Source of the DNA: Calocera cornea HHB12733
Lineage: Eukaryota > Basidiomycota > Dacrymycetes > Dacrymycetales > Dacrymycetaceae
Direction of reading: 5' to 3'
Length of the DNA stretch: 64,000 nt
Assembly (NCBI GenBank): GCA_001632435.1
Contig: KV423956.1
Span: 60,865-124,864, forward strand
The position numbers and the translations under genes are program-made. Position 1 is the stretch's first letter. Each line of letters opens with the position of its first letter. The notes under the pieces were generated by a model. That model worked only from the letters and a program-made list of their open reading frames with translations. It was not told the DNA's origin and did no database searches. Shown here one piece after another: positions 43,832-55,484 of the stretch.

Positions 43832-45288
43832 TCACGCCGACAAATTTCCACCCGCTGCACGCTCGACCTCTTTTAGTATCCTTTCCATCTCCTTGCGCTC
43901 CTTCTCCTTTTTCGCCTGCTTCTCGCGCCGCCTCTCCGCTACCTCGTCGTTCTTGCCCCTCCCACGTCCTTTGCGGGCTGGTTGCTCCTCTTCTTCCTCC
44001 TCGCTATCTTCTATCTCCTGCACCTCCTCCCTCCGCTTCAGATACACATCAGCTATGAACCCCGCCGTGCGCTTCTCCCCAACTTCGGCTTCTGCTCGCG
44101 GGCCCCAGCGCCACTCGTACGAAATGTCACCCTCCTCCACATCGTCCGACCCGCGTGCTCGACGGCCACGTCCGGCGGCTTGCGTGGCAGGTGCCTGTGT
44201 GCCCAGTCCAGGGAGATGGGTGCGAATGCGGTCGAGATAACCGAGTTTGGTGAGACTGCTGAGGAACGCGTCGAGGGTGATGTTCTTGTTCGAGGCGGTC
44301 ACAATGGGGATCGTGGAATGTACACCCAGCTTCTTCAAGTACGATCGTAGCTGAGCTTTTCAACGCACAATTAGAAGGCTTCAATGACGGACGACAAGAA
44401 ACACTTACGATCGGGCATTGATCTTCCGTTCACAAGCACCAAGCTGAGGATGACGAACATCAGACCTTGCAAGCCTACGTCGTCCGCGCTTTGCCAGGCT
44501 AATGCGGTCCCAGGCGCGTGCTCAGGTCGGAGCGGATCGTCCGATAGTAGTGCCCAGTCGTCCTCCTCCGCTTCAGCAACTAGAGGATCACGTTCGGCGG
44601 CAGCGCGTATAATGGGTTCTGGAAGGCAGTTGCGGAGGATCCATGACCGCGGACCGGCGGCTGTGACTGGTAGACGAGTGGTCAGCTTAGTCCCGAACAA
44701 CTGACAGGATCGACTCACTTTTCTTCTTCACTACACCCGTGTCTTCGCCATCTGCCACTTCTTCTAGCACTAAGCGATCCCGATGTCCAGCTGTTTGTAG
44801 GGGCACGAGCTCCATCCCGAAGGTATCCTTCAGTATCTTCTCAGCTCCTGCGAAGACAGTCCGAAATGATCGAGTATTATTGACCAGCACTAGCCAGAGT
44901 GTTAGTACATCACTTGCAGATATCTATAAGCATCACAGACCTTTCTTGTTGATATCGTCTCGACGCAGGGGAGTGTGCTTGTACTCAGTGAACAAGGCGA
45001 GTCGTACAAGGTCGGCGATCATCTTGTCCTCTGCCTGCGACGATAATCAGATCGCATTGCTCAACAATGTCTGACCTAACATACCGATACTCCCTCACCC
45101 TGTCCCTCTTCTCCGTCCTCATCGTCCTCTTCTGGGTCCTGCTGCTCCTGCTCGTCCTCCGGCTCTTCTGTAGCCTCCCGTGCGCGCCTCCTCCCTCCAT
45201 ACCCTTTCTGAGTAGCAGCCTGTGTCCGACGACCGTTCGCCTGCGACTGTGATGCTTGACCGAATCGCTGGGATGCCCGAGGCGCCAT
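43832..45288 (-). CDS. NSE3: Smc5/6 complex MAGE-domain subunit Nse3
   Basis: Starts MAPRASQRFGQASQSQANGR at 45288. A Glu/Asp-rich linker follows, then after an intron DKMIADLVRLALFTEYKHTP, LRRDDINKKVLVNNTRSFRT and FAGAEKILKDTFGMELVPLQ. Next are SWILRNCLPEPIIRAAAERD, LQGLMFVILSLVLVNGRSMP, ELRSYLKKLGVHSTIPIVTA, NITLDAFLSSLTKLGYLDRI and RTHLPGL. The tail is Lys/Glu-rich, ending VERAAGGNLSA. The two winged-helix halves with 'R..I..KV' and 'LGLMFVILSLVLVNG' are the MAGE homology domain. Nse3 bridges Smc5/6 and the Nse1 RING protein in DNA repair. Length is about 430 residues. The C-terminal 90 residues are a charged extension. Confidence 0.88.
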
Positions 45289-45563
45289 CCTGAGCAGCAA
45301 ATATAGAAGGCAAGAGAGAAGCGGGGAGTAACCTCGCTGTATGCGGAACGCGTCGCGTCAGGGACGCGCTCTTGATGGTGGCCCGGAGGCACTTCGGAGG
45401 CACGCTTCCGAGATGTGTACCGATCCCTGGGGGCGGCTGCTCTGTCACACTTTGGAGGGCGCATCAACAGCGACGACAGGCAGACGCAGCTCTGCTATAC
45501 CCATTTCGTGGTCAGCGCGATCCGCTCGTTTTGGAAGCCGTTGTGTTCTCCGAGTCTGTCGCT

Positions 45564-45795
45564 ATGTCCTCATCTCCCACTCCTACGTCGACCGATCCGG
45601 CCGCCTCGACGAAGGCCTCCTCCAATGCTCTTATGCAGTCGTTCAAGTGTAAGAACCTATGTCCATGCCACGATTACGATGCTGATGGATCTAACAGCGA
45701 AGGTCGTTCTGACCGCTACAATTGGAGGGGTCCTCGTCCTCGCGGTCGCAATATTTTTGGCGGCGTTCAAGGCCTGTTCTCTCTCCTTCCCTTGA
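45564..45795 (+). CDS. Small single-pass membrane protein
   Basis: Exon 1 starts MSSSPTPTSTDPAASTKASS at 45564 and ends MQSFK. The intron (about 45652-45701, GTAAGAAC to TAACAG) joins to SKVVLTATIGGVLVLAVAIF and LAAFKACSLSFP, TGA at 45793-45795. That gives about 60 residues with a Ser/Thr-rich luminal or cytosolic head and one strongly hydrophobic helix. A longer product is possible if a further intron links to the open stretch ISRGIRSYRESKRRRRLAVK ending at 46023. It is divergent from Nse3, about 275 bp apart. I do not recognise the family. Confidence 0.5.
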
Positions 45796-46387
45796 AAGCC
45801 CTCCTAACCGGGCATGCAGATCTCCCGTGGGATCCGTTCATACCGAGAATCGAAGAGACGAAGACGGCTTGCCGTGAAGGTCGGGACCGGGAGGAAGGGT
45901 AGGAATGCATATGAGATCTTCGAATGGGAAGGGGTGCCGGTGCGCGTGACTCTCCTGCCCGTCCGGCTGTTCTTGACATCAGATCATAGGCTTGAAGGCA
46001 CCGCTGAACGTCACCAAGGATGAGTGACAAGACAGCTCAAGAATATGGGCCAGCTACAACACGGCACACCCCACATCGATGGGCAAACATGCAGGTATGC
46101 TCATCGTTCGAGATGCACAATTGCCCAACTGGCGAGTTCGCCTCCTACACATCTCTGGACGCTTGTCGGTCACAGCAGATGTAGCGCTGCCCTACAATGG
46201 CATGCCATCAAGTCATCCGACGTACGCAATGTTTCTTCGGGCCCACTGCACGACGTATCCCGCGGCCCGTCACAGAAACATGCATCGCCGCTCCGAGACT
46301 TGTAGATAATATTGTACATTGCTGGCTACATGCTTGTTGTACATTGTCGACCGAGGCTCGATAAACAATCGGAGCAGGTCGAAACCG

Positions 46388-47866
46388 CTAGTCATCATCA
46401 TCGTCATCATCAAGTCCGCCACCTGCTCGCCCAAAGGTCGCCAGATGTTCATTCGGATCGGTGGATGTGAATGATCTCCAGACCCGGTTCGACAGCTTTG
46501 GACCCAGCCGCAGATTTCGCCTGTTTATGCCGTCTTTTCGCTTGGTGATCTACACATGAATGAGGTTTATTGTCCATTGGGAACCTTGGGGTAGCCCTCA
46601 CCAGAATGTCTTGTAATAGCCGCTCCCCTTGCCAGTTCGCTCCCTCATACGCCGACATGAGGGAGCGAAAGGTAGGATACCGTTGCATGATACCATCGGC
46701 TGCCGACTCAGTCATTCGGTGTACCTGCAGCAACATCCTGTACCAGGTGTCGTGTGCATTGGCACCAGTGTCGATCTTCGTTTCGCCAATATTGGGCAGA
46801 TGCGACTTCTCCAGCAACCTATGCAGAGGATCAGTCTGAAACAAGGGTACAGTTAGGTATGCGTACCTGTGCGGCTTGAATCCCAAGTCGGCCGTTATAT
46901 CGTATAGACAAGTCGCTGCATCATCTGGCCCATCGACGCGAACAATATTGAGTCGATGTTGCATCATCAACATCGTGAGCTGTTCTTCGATGGCCTTCGA
47001 GCGGCTCCCACCATCGATCATCGCAAGCAGCAATCCCTGTGGTCCGATTTCCTGTCGCAACCGCTGTACGGTCTCCTCAAATCTCCCATTCTTCAGACTA
47101 ATGGTGAGATGTTCTTTCTGCAGATACAACAGTCGAGCGTTCTCCATCATGCTTTGTGGTTGGTCAAGAGGTATGAACTGACGCGTTCCTTCGTCATATC
47201 GAGCCGTTACTCGCCGTCTCCAGCAGAGGACATTCGGAGGGTCGAGCTCGTCCACGACGCGTATGGGCCAGTCTCTGGCCCCAGGCTGACCTGATTTCTC
47301 GACGATCAGGGATCGCAAACGATGGACGATGGGCTGAAATTGGGGCGACTCGTCCAGCGCGTAGCAAATCTCGATGAACATGTCAGGGAGTGTGTCCTTC
47401 TTGCTTGATACGAGCTTGTTGATAGTCTTGAGGGCTTTGGACTGAGCTTTCTCCTTCGCCTTGGCAGCCTTTGCTGCTTCTCGCTCGGCCTGTTCAGGTC
47501 TGAGCAGAGACTCGGGGGCGGCTCGAATGCACGGCGCACCTTCAGTCGTTTCCGGTCTGCTTTCTTTCTCTCAGCCTCCAATTTCTTATCCATAGCTTTC
47601 TGTGCACGATCCATCTTCAAAGCAATCAGAAAACACAGAAGGCGTTACAAATTGTTCAGACACACGTTTGAAGCACTTGTCGGCCGCTCCGTCTCATCCT
47701 CTACCGTACTACGCTTCCTCTTCCGAGAGCCAGTGCTGGACGCCTGGCTCGCCAAAGCTGACCATGCTTGCATTTCCCGATCTAAGCTTTCAAGCAGAGA
47801 GCCCTGGGAAAGCTGAGAGGCTGGTGGACAGTCTTCATCGTCGTCACTTATTGTTATGATTTCCAT
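46388..47866 (-). CDS. EME1: Eme1-like partner subunit of the Mus81 structure-specific nuclease, copy A
   Basis: Starts MEIITISDDDEDCPPASQLS at 47866 (acidic SUMO-like/SIM-type ITISDDDE). A coiled basic region follows (AERKKADRKRLKVR; EREAAKAAKAKEKA), then ALKTINKLVSSKKDTLPDMF. Next are WPIRVVDELDPPNVLCWRRR, GLLLAMIDGGSRSKAIEEQL, LNIVRVDGPDDAATCLYDIT and ADLGFKPHRY. Later exons carry TGANAHDTWYRMLLQVHRMT, ESAADGIMQRYPTFRSLMSA and ERLLQDIL. After a last intron comes GINRRNLRLGPKLSNRVWRS, ending in a run of Asp. The G-x-x-A-x-DTW-x-x-ML helix-hairpin block and 'LGPKLSxRVWR' end are those of Eme1/Mms4, the non-catalytic ERCC4-family partner. I chose the last-exon frame because it restores this conserved end. 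TAG at 46388. Confidence 0.82.
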
Positions 47867-48044
47867 TCGGGTATTGGGTCAAGGTGTGGGTAAAGAAACA
47901 GTCACGTTCTTGGGCGGGCGCGTCGTCCCTGGCGTCGCGCACGATCCGAGACGCGTCGCCCACGCGCCTGCTAGCAGTGACTAGAACAGAACCGCAGAGG
48001 ATATAAGTTATCGAATATCTAACGGAAGACCTAAAATATAGAGC

Positions 48045-49748
48045 CTATTGGCCATCAAGAAACTCCTTATCCCCTGGCCTAGCTTCCACCAGGTATTCAT
48101 CACTATTTGTTGAAGTAAACGATCTCCAAATACGGGACGATAGTTGTGGGCCAAGACGCTGTCTCTGTCTCTGCACGCCATTTATCCCCGTCGTGATCTG
48201 TGCATACACGTCATTTCAGGCTATTGAGAGGGTATGTGTGTTTGCTCACTAGGATATCTTCCAGCAAGTGTTCTCCTTTCCAGCCGATACTCTCGTATGC
48301 GAACATGAGAGAATACAACGTCGGATATTGTTGCATGATGCCTTGCGCTGCTGATTCGGTCATCCGATGGACTTGCAGGAGTATCTTGAAGTAAGTGTCG
48401 TGCGCGTTGGATCCTGAACTGAGCTTCGTGTCGCCGATATTGGGAAGGTGAGCTTTAGCTAGCTGCCTTGCAATCAACTCAGTACCGGACAGAATGATGC
48501 GTACATGCGCGTACCTATGGGGCTTGAACGAGAAATTGGCAGTCAAATTATAGAGCCGCGTCGCAGCATCCTGAGGTCCGTCAACACGAATCACGTTAAG
48601 GTGATACTCCATCATCATCATCGTCAGCCTCGCCTCTACATCCCGAGAGCAGTTACCAGGACCGATCATGGCAAAGAGGAGCGCTTTCTCTCCAAGCTTG
48701 TCTCGCAGTCGTCGTACAGTTTTCTCGAATGTCCCTTGCTTCAAGCCATCGTAGAGCTGGTCCATCCGCATGTATAGTAGTCGAGCATTCTCCAGCCGGC
48801 TTTCTGATTTGTCCAGCGGCACAAATTGATGGGCACGCTCGTCGTACCTCGTTGTGATTCGTCGCCTCCAGCGGATACTGTTTGGAGGATCGAGCTTGTT
48901 GACAATACGTATTGGCCAGCCCTCTTCTCCGGGGCGAGGTGACTTCTGAATGATAGTCGATCGTAGGTGTGCAGCAATTGGACTGAACTCCGACGAGTTC
49001 ACTAAAGCACTGCACATCTCCACAACTATGTCAGGCAACGTATCGTCCTTGCGGGTCACGAGCTTGTTGAGTGACTTCAGAGCTTTGAGTCTTGCTTTCT
49101 GTTCTTTCTTCGATATTTTCTTCTCGACCTAGTCGTACGTGAGATGAAACCTCTCCATTACTTAGGCGATGCTGACCTTCGACGTATCGTCCTTCCCAGG
49201 TTGGACCTCTCTTACCACCGTCTCCTCCAGCGCTTTCCGAACAGAAGCGCCTTCCTGATCACCGTCCGCCGCGCCAACCGCCTTCTCCCCTCTCCGACCA
49301 GATGCATCGTCGTGTGCACATCCTGCCACACCCGCCTCTTTCCCTTTCGAAGCTTTCAGGACCGATCCACTCCTGTGATTATCTCCCGACTCTCCCACCG
49401 CCTTTCCCTTGGAACCGTTCCGCCCAGATTCGCCCTCCTGAGACGGTACAGGTTTGCCTGATGCTTTCTCCTTCGAAGGTGTCTGATGTCATTCAGACTC
49501 ATGCGAACTCTGTCCTGCTGTTCTGCAGATGCAATTCAGCATACCTTTAAGCTACTTGGAAATCGATAAACCGTCTTGACGCCCCTCCCGTTTTTCGCCT
49601 TGATGGAGTCCAAGGTCGAGGTAGGCCCCGGGTGTGCCACCAGATCACACAGCAAGCCTCGAGTCAGGATCGCCATGTAGGACCCATTGGACAGCTGTGA
49701 AATTGGTATGAATTCATCTTCGTCGTTACCTACGGTAAAGACATCCAT
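48045..49748 (-). CDS. Eme1-like Mus81 partner, tandem copy B
   Basis: Paralogue of the preceding gene, same strand, about 180 bp upstream. Starts MDVFTVGNDEDEFIPISQLS at 49748. A Ser/Gly/Glu-rich linker (about 49160-49480) precedes KKISKKEQKARLKALKSLNK and LVTRKDDTLPDIVVEMCSAL. Then follow WPIRIVNKLDPPNSIRWRRR, LLFAMIGPGNCSRDVEARLT, LNVIRVDGPQDAATRLYNLT and ANFSFKPHRY. The hairpin block is GSNAHDTYFKILLQVHRMTE and SAAQGIMQQYPTLYSLMFAY. After the last intron it reads ITTGINGVQRQRQRLGPQLS and SRIWRSF, TAG at 48045. Both copies keep all folds and splice sites. Copy B has lost the acidic SIM-like ITISDDDE start (FTVGNDEDE) and the Asp-rich tail. The two may have divided functions or formed alternative Mus81 heterodimers. 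Confidence 0.8.
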
Positions 49749-49939
49749 CGTGCTAGCAGTAATCCAGATAAGTAAACTTCAGATGAGGGGACGGTGCCGA
49801 GGCAAAAAGCAGGTCGCAGCGGCGGACTAAGGGTCGCGAAGTCGCGGCAACTGGACTTCGCGTCTTCATCGCGTCTCTCTCTCCGTCCATCACGTCGAGC
49901 CCCTCCTCGAGAGTCGTCCTACCTGAGCTTGCATCGAAC

Positions 49940-52312
49940 ATGGCTGGTTATGAACCGCTATCGAACATTACAAACACCCCTTCCAAACAACTCAGAGCGA
50001 AGCGTGATAGCCCCCCTACCGTAAAGCTGGAAGACTGGCTGCACATTAGTCCGACGTCGACATCGCCGCCTGACCGCCGACCCGCGTCGAGAAGTCAGTC
50101 TCGGAGCTCGGTCGCATCCCATAGCCGCACTCCGCAACATGCCCACTCCTTTCCGTCCCTCTCGCCTCCTACGGATTTGCTTGCGAATCCCTTCATTGAT
50201 ACTGATCATGTCACTGAGGAGTGGCAGAGCATTGCCTCTGCGTATGGGCTTGACTCGCTTCCGCGTCGTCACTACTCGACGCCATCATCTTTCCCCACTT
50301 CCGACCTGGTTGACCACACCCTCACCTCTGACGCTGTGTCTCTCTTCAGTACTCCTCCGAAACTGTTTCAGTATGATGATGTACATGCGTAAGAAATGGG
50401 TTAAGAGCGGCTCTTACTTTCTTCACAGGCCTTTTCCTCCTACTCTGCCCCGCACACAGTACAAGATAGCCCTGACTCGCCTCCATCTCAACAGCTGGAA
50501 GGTTGTGCAGACCTATTCTACGAACCACCAGATTTCTCCTTCTCCTGCTTCAACTCTCCTTCTCACACATCTAGCTCGAAGCCACCTTCTCCAGTACCCG
50601 ATCGACCGCGTCGAATCCTCCACAGTCCCAACCCGTTCCTCGGCAACTTCGAAATGCGTTCCGTCTCGCCGGTCATACCCGAGGTGCTTCCTGCTATGGC
50701 ATTTTCAAAGCCTTCCATCCAAGTCCACCCTGCAAATGTGCTCGTACCCGAAGAGGATCCACACTCTGGCCCACCACCCCGCGGCTCCGGACATTCTCGA
50801 TCAAGCTCTTCTTCCAGCTACAAGTCAATGATCTCGCTCACTGCGGAAGGCTACCTGGCTGTTCTGCCATCGTCTCTCAAAAGACACGAACGCGTCAACA
50901 CTCCTGTGTCAGCACTCCGAAGCACTGCTGATTGGGAGAAGGAGGGTCTTGATCACGTACCACCATCTCCTGCTCCCTCATCGGCGTTGACGTCTCTGTC
51001 GTCCAACGATGACTCTCCTGAAAGTCAGTCGTCATCGACAAACAAGCGGTCTCTGATGGTGGAAGATCCAACCCCGATCCCTCGCAAGCGTTTCAGACTT
51101 TCCATATCTGCCCCTACTCCTGTTCCCTCGGCGTCCACTGCAAGGCCACGTCGTAAGCGTGTCTCGTCCACCAGCACTGCAGCAGCCTCTACCTCTACAC
51201 GAGCTGCACGAGCATTGACATCAAGCACTCTGACCTCCCTCACCTCGTCTCAGCAGTCGATCCCAGCAGACAACAGCTCCAGCACCATAAAGACAGCCAG
51301 TAGTAGCGCAGGTTCAGACGATCCACAGCCTACCACCGTTTCACCTGGAGAATCGGTTGCCGACACGTCTTCGCCTGCAACATCCACTCGCGATTCTGCC
51401 GTCTTCGACGAAAATGCCGCATATATGAGGCGAATTTTCCCGGAAGGGTTCCCAATCGTAGAAGACTTTGCCATCTTCTACAGGCGCTGGCCGTTATCCT
51501 CCTACTTTGCCGCTCAGGACGACGTGGGGCACCGTGCCCTGCGGCAAGTGTGAGTACTTTCATCATGAGATCTTCCTTCCTCGAAACTTACACCCCCTTG
51601 CAGTGGCATGGGCGTCAGGCACCCCCAGGCTGGTTGGACCTACAATGAACCTCGTTCTGCATACGACCTGTATACTCCTAGACTGGTCAAGGGTATGGGT
51701 AAAGACAAAATGGCGATGTGTCCGATCTGCATCGAGCCCTATAGCCGTGGTGGTGAGGGCAAGAAAGTCGCCTATAAAACCAAGGTCTCTGCATATAGTG
51801 AGTCAGTTTCATGCCTCTCATTGAGTTACCGCTGACAACATTCCAGAGTACGTCCATATTCTCTCTACAGCCGACTGCCAGTTACTGACCATGCGCATAT
51901 AGCTACCACATGCAGCATCATCATGGTAAACTTCCTTGCCCACTTCGTGGCGTTCGCTAACCCAAGGCACAGGAATATCTGCTCGGACAGGAAGGCCGTT
52001 CTATCCACCAATCGCCTTCCGAACTTCCGAGCGCAGCATCAATACGAAGAACATGAAAGAGTCGATGCGCGAAGGTCGCTGCCATCGATGCAATAAGTGG
52101 ATCCCCCTGGATGGGGTCAGATCAGGAGATGTAAAGGTGAGTGTCAGGCCCCTACCTTACGTCGATGTAGGCTTACATGGCCTTAGGTCAAGGAAATATT
52201 CTGGTGGAAGCACGCAACCAAGTGTCATGGCGATGAAGATCCAGTGCCGGACACTCATCCTCATTTCGAAGACGCTCTGTTCCGTGCATATATATCGCTG
52301 TCAGTACAGTGA
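49940..52312 (+). CDS. Rua1-like zinc-finger transcription regulator
   Basis: Starts MAGYEPLSNITNTPSKQLRA at 49940. A long Ser/Pro/Thr-rich region follows over at least two exons (VLPAMAFSKPSIQVHPANVL, SSTNKRSLMVEDPTPIPRKR). The conserved C-terminus begins DFAIFYRRWPLSSYFAAQDD, then GMGVRHPQAGWTYNEPRSAY, DLYTPRLVKGMGKDKMAMCP and ICIEPY, then YHMQHHHGISARTGRPFYPP and GRCHRCNKWIPLDGV. After an intron it ends KEIFWWKHATKCHGDEDP, TGA at 52310. The CPIC..YH.H..HG, CHxCxKW and WWKHA..CH blocks match the Rua1 C-terminal zinc-finger region, named from the Ustilago regulator of ustilagic-acid genes. It is likely a nuclear DNA-binding regulator. Targets are unknown, and no glycolipid cluster lies in this window. 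Length is about 640 residues. Confidence 0.78.
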
Positions 52313-52580
52313 GGTGACGGGCATGGATTTGTATGGACCGTAATCGGATAAGGGCAATACTGTATCACTATGCTGTACTAAAGGCATGGCAAGGACTGCG
52401 ATATCGTATAGACCAGAGTCCGCATTATGTACAGAACGGGTTATGAATAACTTACATGGAACTACATTATCGCCAACAGACTAGAGCACGCCCAAGACTG
52501 AACCCTAGCCTAGTCACTTTCTACTGTATTGCTAAGCGCCGCCGCGTAACGGCACGGCGGCGCATCCATCCTCAACAACC

Positions 52581-55409
52581 ATGCCCAAGAAGAAAGTGAA
52601 TGTCGCATCAAAAGCGGCCAAGAAAGCCAAGGCAGAAAAGAAATTAGCGAAGAAAGAAGAGAAAGTTACCAAGAAGGGAGGAAAGGATGAAGTGGACGAC
52701 CAGGATTTGGAGACCATTCTGGAGCAGGTGAGGCGCCTCTGCCAACAATTATGATCATGCACGCCATTGACGCGTCCCATCATCTCTAGATGCAGAAGGA
52801 GTGGGAGGAGGTGTGTATCGTGCGAAGTCGAAGCATGGCAGGAACTGACCGCCTGCCAGAAACATCATGTAACTGAGGAGACGGTCGAAGGTCCTCCCAG
52901 CCGACGCGCGAACGCGACGTTCACGCCGGATCCGAATGGCAATTACCTCTGGAGCATCGGTATGATACGGGATTCAGTGTCTGTATGCGGGCTGAAGGGT
53001 AGTTGTCAGTGTAGGAGGGGAGTATTTCAGCGATGATGGGAAAGCGGTACGCCCTGTCTCAGCATCCAACAGGCATTATGCTCAACCACATTCAGCATTT
53101 CTACAATGATGTATACCGCTACACACCTGAGAAGGTGTGCACGAGCATCATCGCAATATGGGGCCCGTCATTCATTACGATTATAGGATGAATGGCGTCG
53201 TTATACGTCGCCGACATGTCCAGGTCCTCGATCTGCGCATGCTGTTGTCGGCATGCCGCAAGGAGGCGGAAAGCTTTTCCTCTTCGGTGCGCCCAATATT
53301 ATTCAACCAGACCTATGAGCATCCTCTGACTCCATTGCAGGTGGAGAATTCTCATCTTTAAACCAAACGACCTTCCATCACTACCGTGACCTGTGGGTAT
53401 TCGACATCCCCACCAGCTCCTGGGAGAGAATCGATACCAAGCTACGACCCACCGCTCGATCAGGTCACAGGTGCGTGACCATTAATTACACTCCTGAAAG
53501 CATGCAAGCTTACTCTCTTGGATGTAGAATGGCCGCTTGGAAGCATCTCATCGTACTATTTGGAGGGTTCTATGATCCGGGTATCCGAAGTGCGTGATCT
53601 CGTAATAGCCGTCTAGTGATCTATTCTAATTCTATCACAGCCAACTACCTCAATGACCTGTGGCTCTTTGATACTCAGACGTACAAGTGGGAGCATATTG
53701 ACTTCAAGGATGCGGATCGGAAACCGTCGTACGCAATGTCTGCCGCTCCCCACATCCGAGGCTAAGCCTCTGTTTCCAGGCCCCGAAGCGGGTTCTCATT
53801 TCTGCCGATTCCGGAGGGTGTGATTCTTCATGGTGAATTGACTGAAGGAGGCCGTTCGCAAGATATTCATTCTCAACTTTAGGGGGGTACTGCAAGGAGT
53901 ATGTGAAAGGCAAGCGGACACAAGGCATTGCCTTAGAAGACACCTGGTTCCTCCGGTTCGTCGGTGTTCTGCGAATCCCATACCCTGCGATCTGATTGCT
54001 CTGAAGTATGGACGCGGATCCTAAGCTAATAAAGTGGGAACGACGCAAGAAGGCGGGATATCCACCATCGGTCCGCTCAGGATGTACAATGGCGTACTGG
54101 GCGAATCGAAGCATGGGTATTCTGTTCGGCGGCGTCTTCGACAATGACAGGGACGAAGAAACGTTGGAGAGCACCTTCTATAATGATATGTAAGTGGCAC
54201 ATACCTCCGTTACAAGCCATCCTGAATACCGGCAGGTATGGATACCAGACCGCCGGTAATGGGAGATGGGTGTCACTGATGCTCAAGCGACCCAAAAAGA
54301 AGGCCGGAGCAAAGAAGAAGAAGAAGGTTCAGCCCATCGCGCAGTCTCTACCAGACGAACGCAACGACACCAGTGAAGAAGATGAGACCGATGAAGACGC
54401 CATGCAGGTAGAAGTATGTAGCGTCGTCTGCCGTCCTCTGTTACTCCAAATGATAACATTGTGACAGGATGACTCGTCGAGACCGCCCAAGGCAATAGAG
54501 GTGCCCCAGCCTTTCAAGCCACCAGCAGTTGACTACGTGCAAGATGATGATGAGCCTTACGATCCAGAGGATTCCCGCCCGTTGCCAAGATATAATGCAA
54601 TGCTTGCTGTACTACGAAACACTCTTTACATGTAAGTACCGGGCTTGGCTTCTACGCTGAATGTTGTGTTGACATTGCGTCAGCTACGGTGGAATCTATG
54701 AGTCAGGGGCGCGAGAATACACCCTCGACGATTTCTACGCGCTACAATTGGACAAGATGGATCGATATTTCTGCTTACGGGCCAACACGGTCGTATTCGG
54801 GAATGAAGAGAGCAGTGACGACAGTGACAGTGATGATAGCGAAGCTGACAGCCTGGAAATCAACAAACCCGAACGGGACGAGGAGGATGCAGAACCTGAC
54901 CAGGATGAAGCACAGCCTGAAGACACGCCGATGGATAAGGAGCCAGAGAGCGAGCCCACAGCCGATCCTGACCTACGTGCGAAGGCGAATGAATTCATGG
55001 GAGTTGCGAGAGACGCGACGCGATCTCCAGAGGAGGTGATCAGTACGCCATTGCCGGGTGAAACGCTTGCTATCTTCTATGACAGATCTCGTACGTCGGG
55101 TTAGCTCTGTTGCGTCTACGTATCTCACGAAGTTGTTAGGCACGTACTGGGCGCAGAAAGCGGTGGACATCACACACAATCGCGGCAAGCAACTGCGAAG
55201 GGATGGATTTGAGCTGGCTCAGGAGAAATACGGTATGTAGCGCCCGTCGCCATCTTGCATCGTGCTGACCCAATGTAGCATCCTACAAACCCTTGCTACA
55301 AGAAGTGGAAAAGATCCTGGCTGAAGCAGGCTTGGACGAGGAAGAGATTAAGCGGAGCGCGGCAGGTGGAGCGAGCGGCGCATCCGGGCAGAGTAGGAAC
55401 AGGAGATAA
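52581..55409 (+). CDS. KEL3: Kelch-repeat protein, Kel3/KLHDC4-like
   Basis: Starts MPKKKVNVASKAAKKAKAEK at 52581. Many short exons follow (ILEQ, MQKEWEE, PPSRRANATFTPDPNGNYLW). The kelch blades are FYNDVYRYTPEK; RRYTSPTCPGPRSAHAVV; GGGKLFLFGGEFSSLNQTTF; YRDLWVFDIPTSSWERIDTK; RSGHRMAAWKHLIVLFGGFY; NYLNDLWLFDTQTYKWEHID; PEGVILHGGYCKEYVKGKRT; GCTMAYWANRSMGILFGGVF; NTLYIYGGIYESGAREYTLD. An acidic insert (SSDDSDSDDSEADS) precedes DITHNRGKQLRRDGFELAQE and EVEKILAEAGL. The order matches Kel3/KLHDC4, a six-bladed propeller with a DUF4110 C-terminal tail. Its cellular role is poorly known. Exon edges at 53080-53360 fit GT..AG rules. Confidence 0.88.
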
Positions 55410-55484
55410 TGCGATGACATTACACGTGCATGATGCAGAATGAACTGAGCTAAGTGCGAACAAAAGAGACGGATAACACAATAA

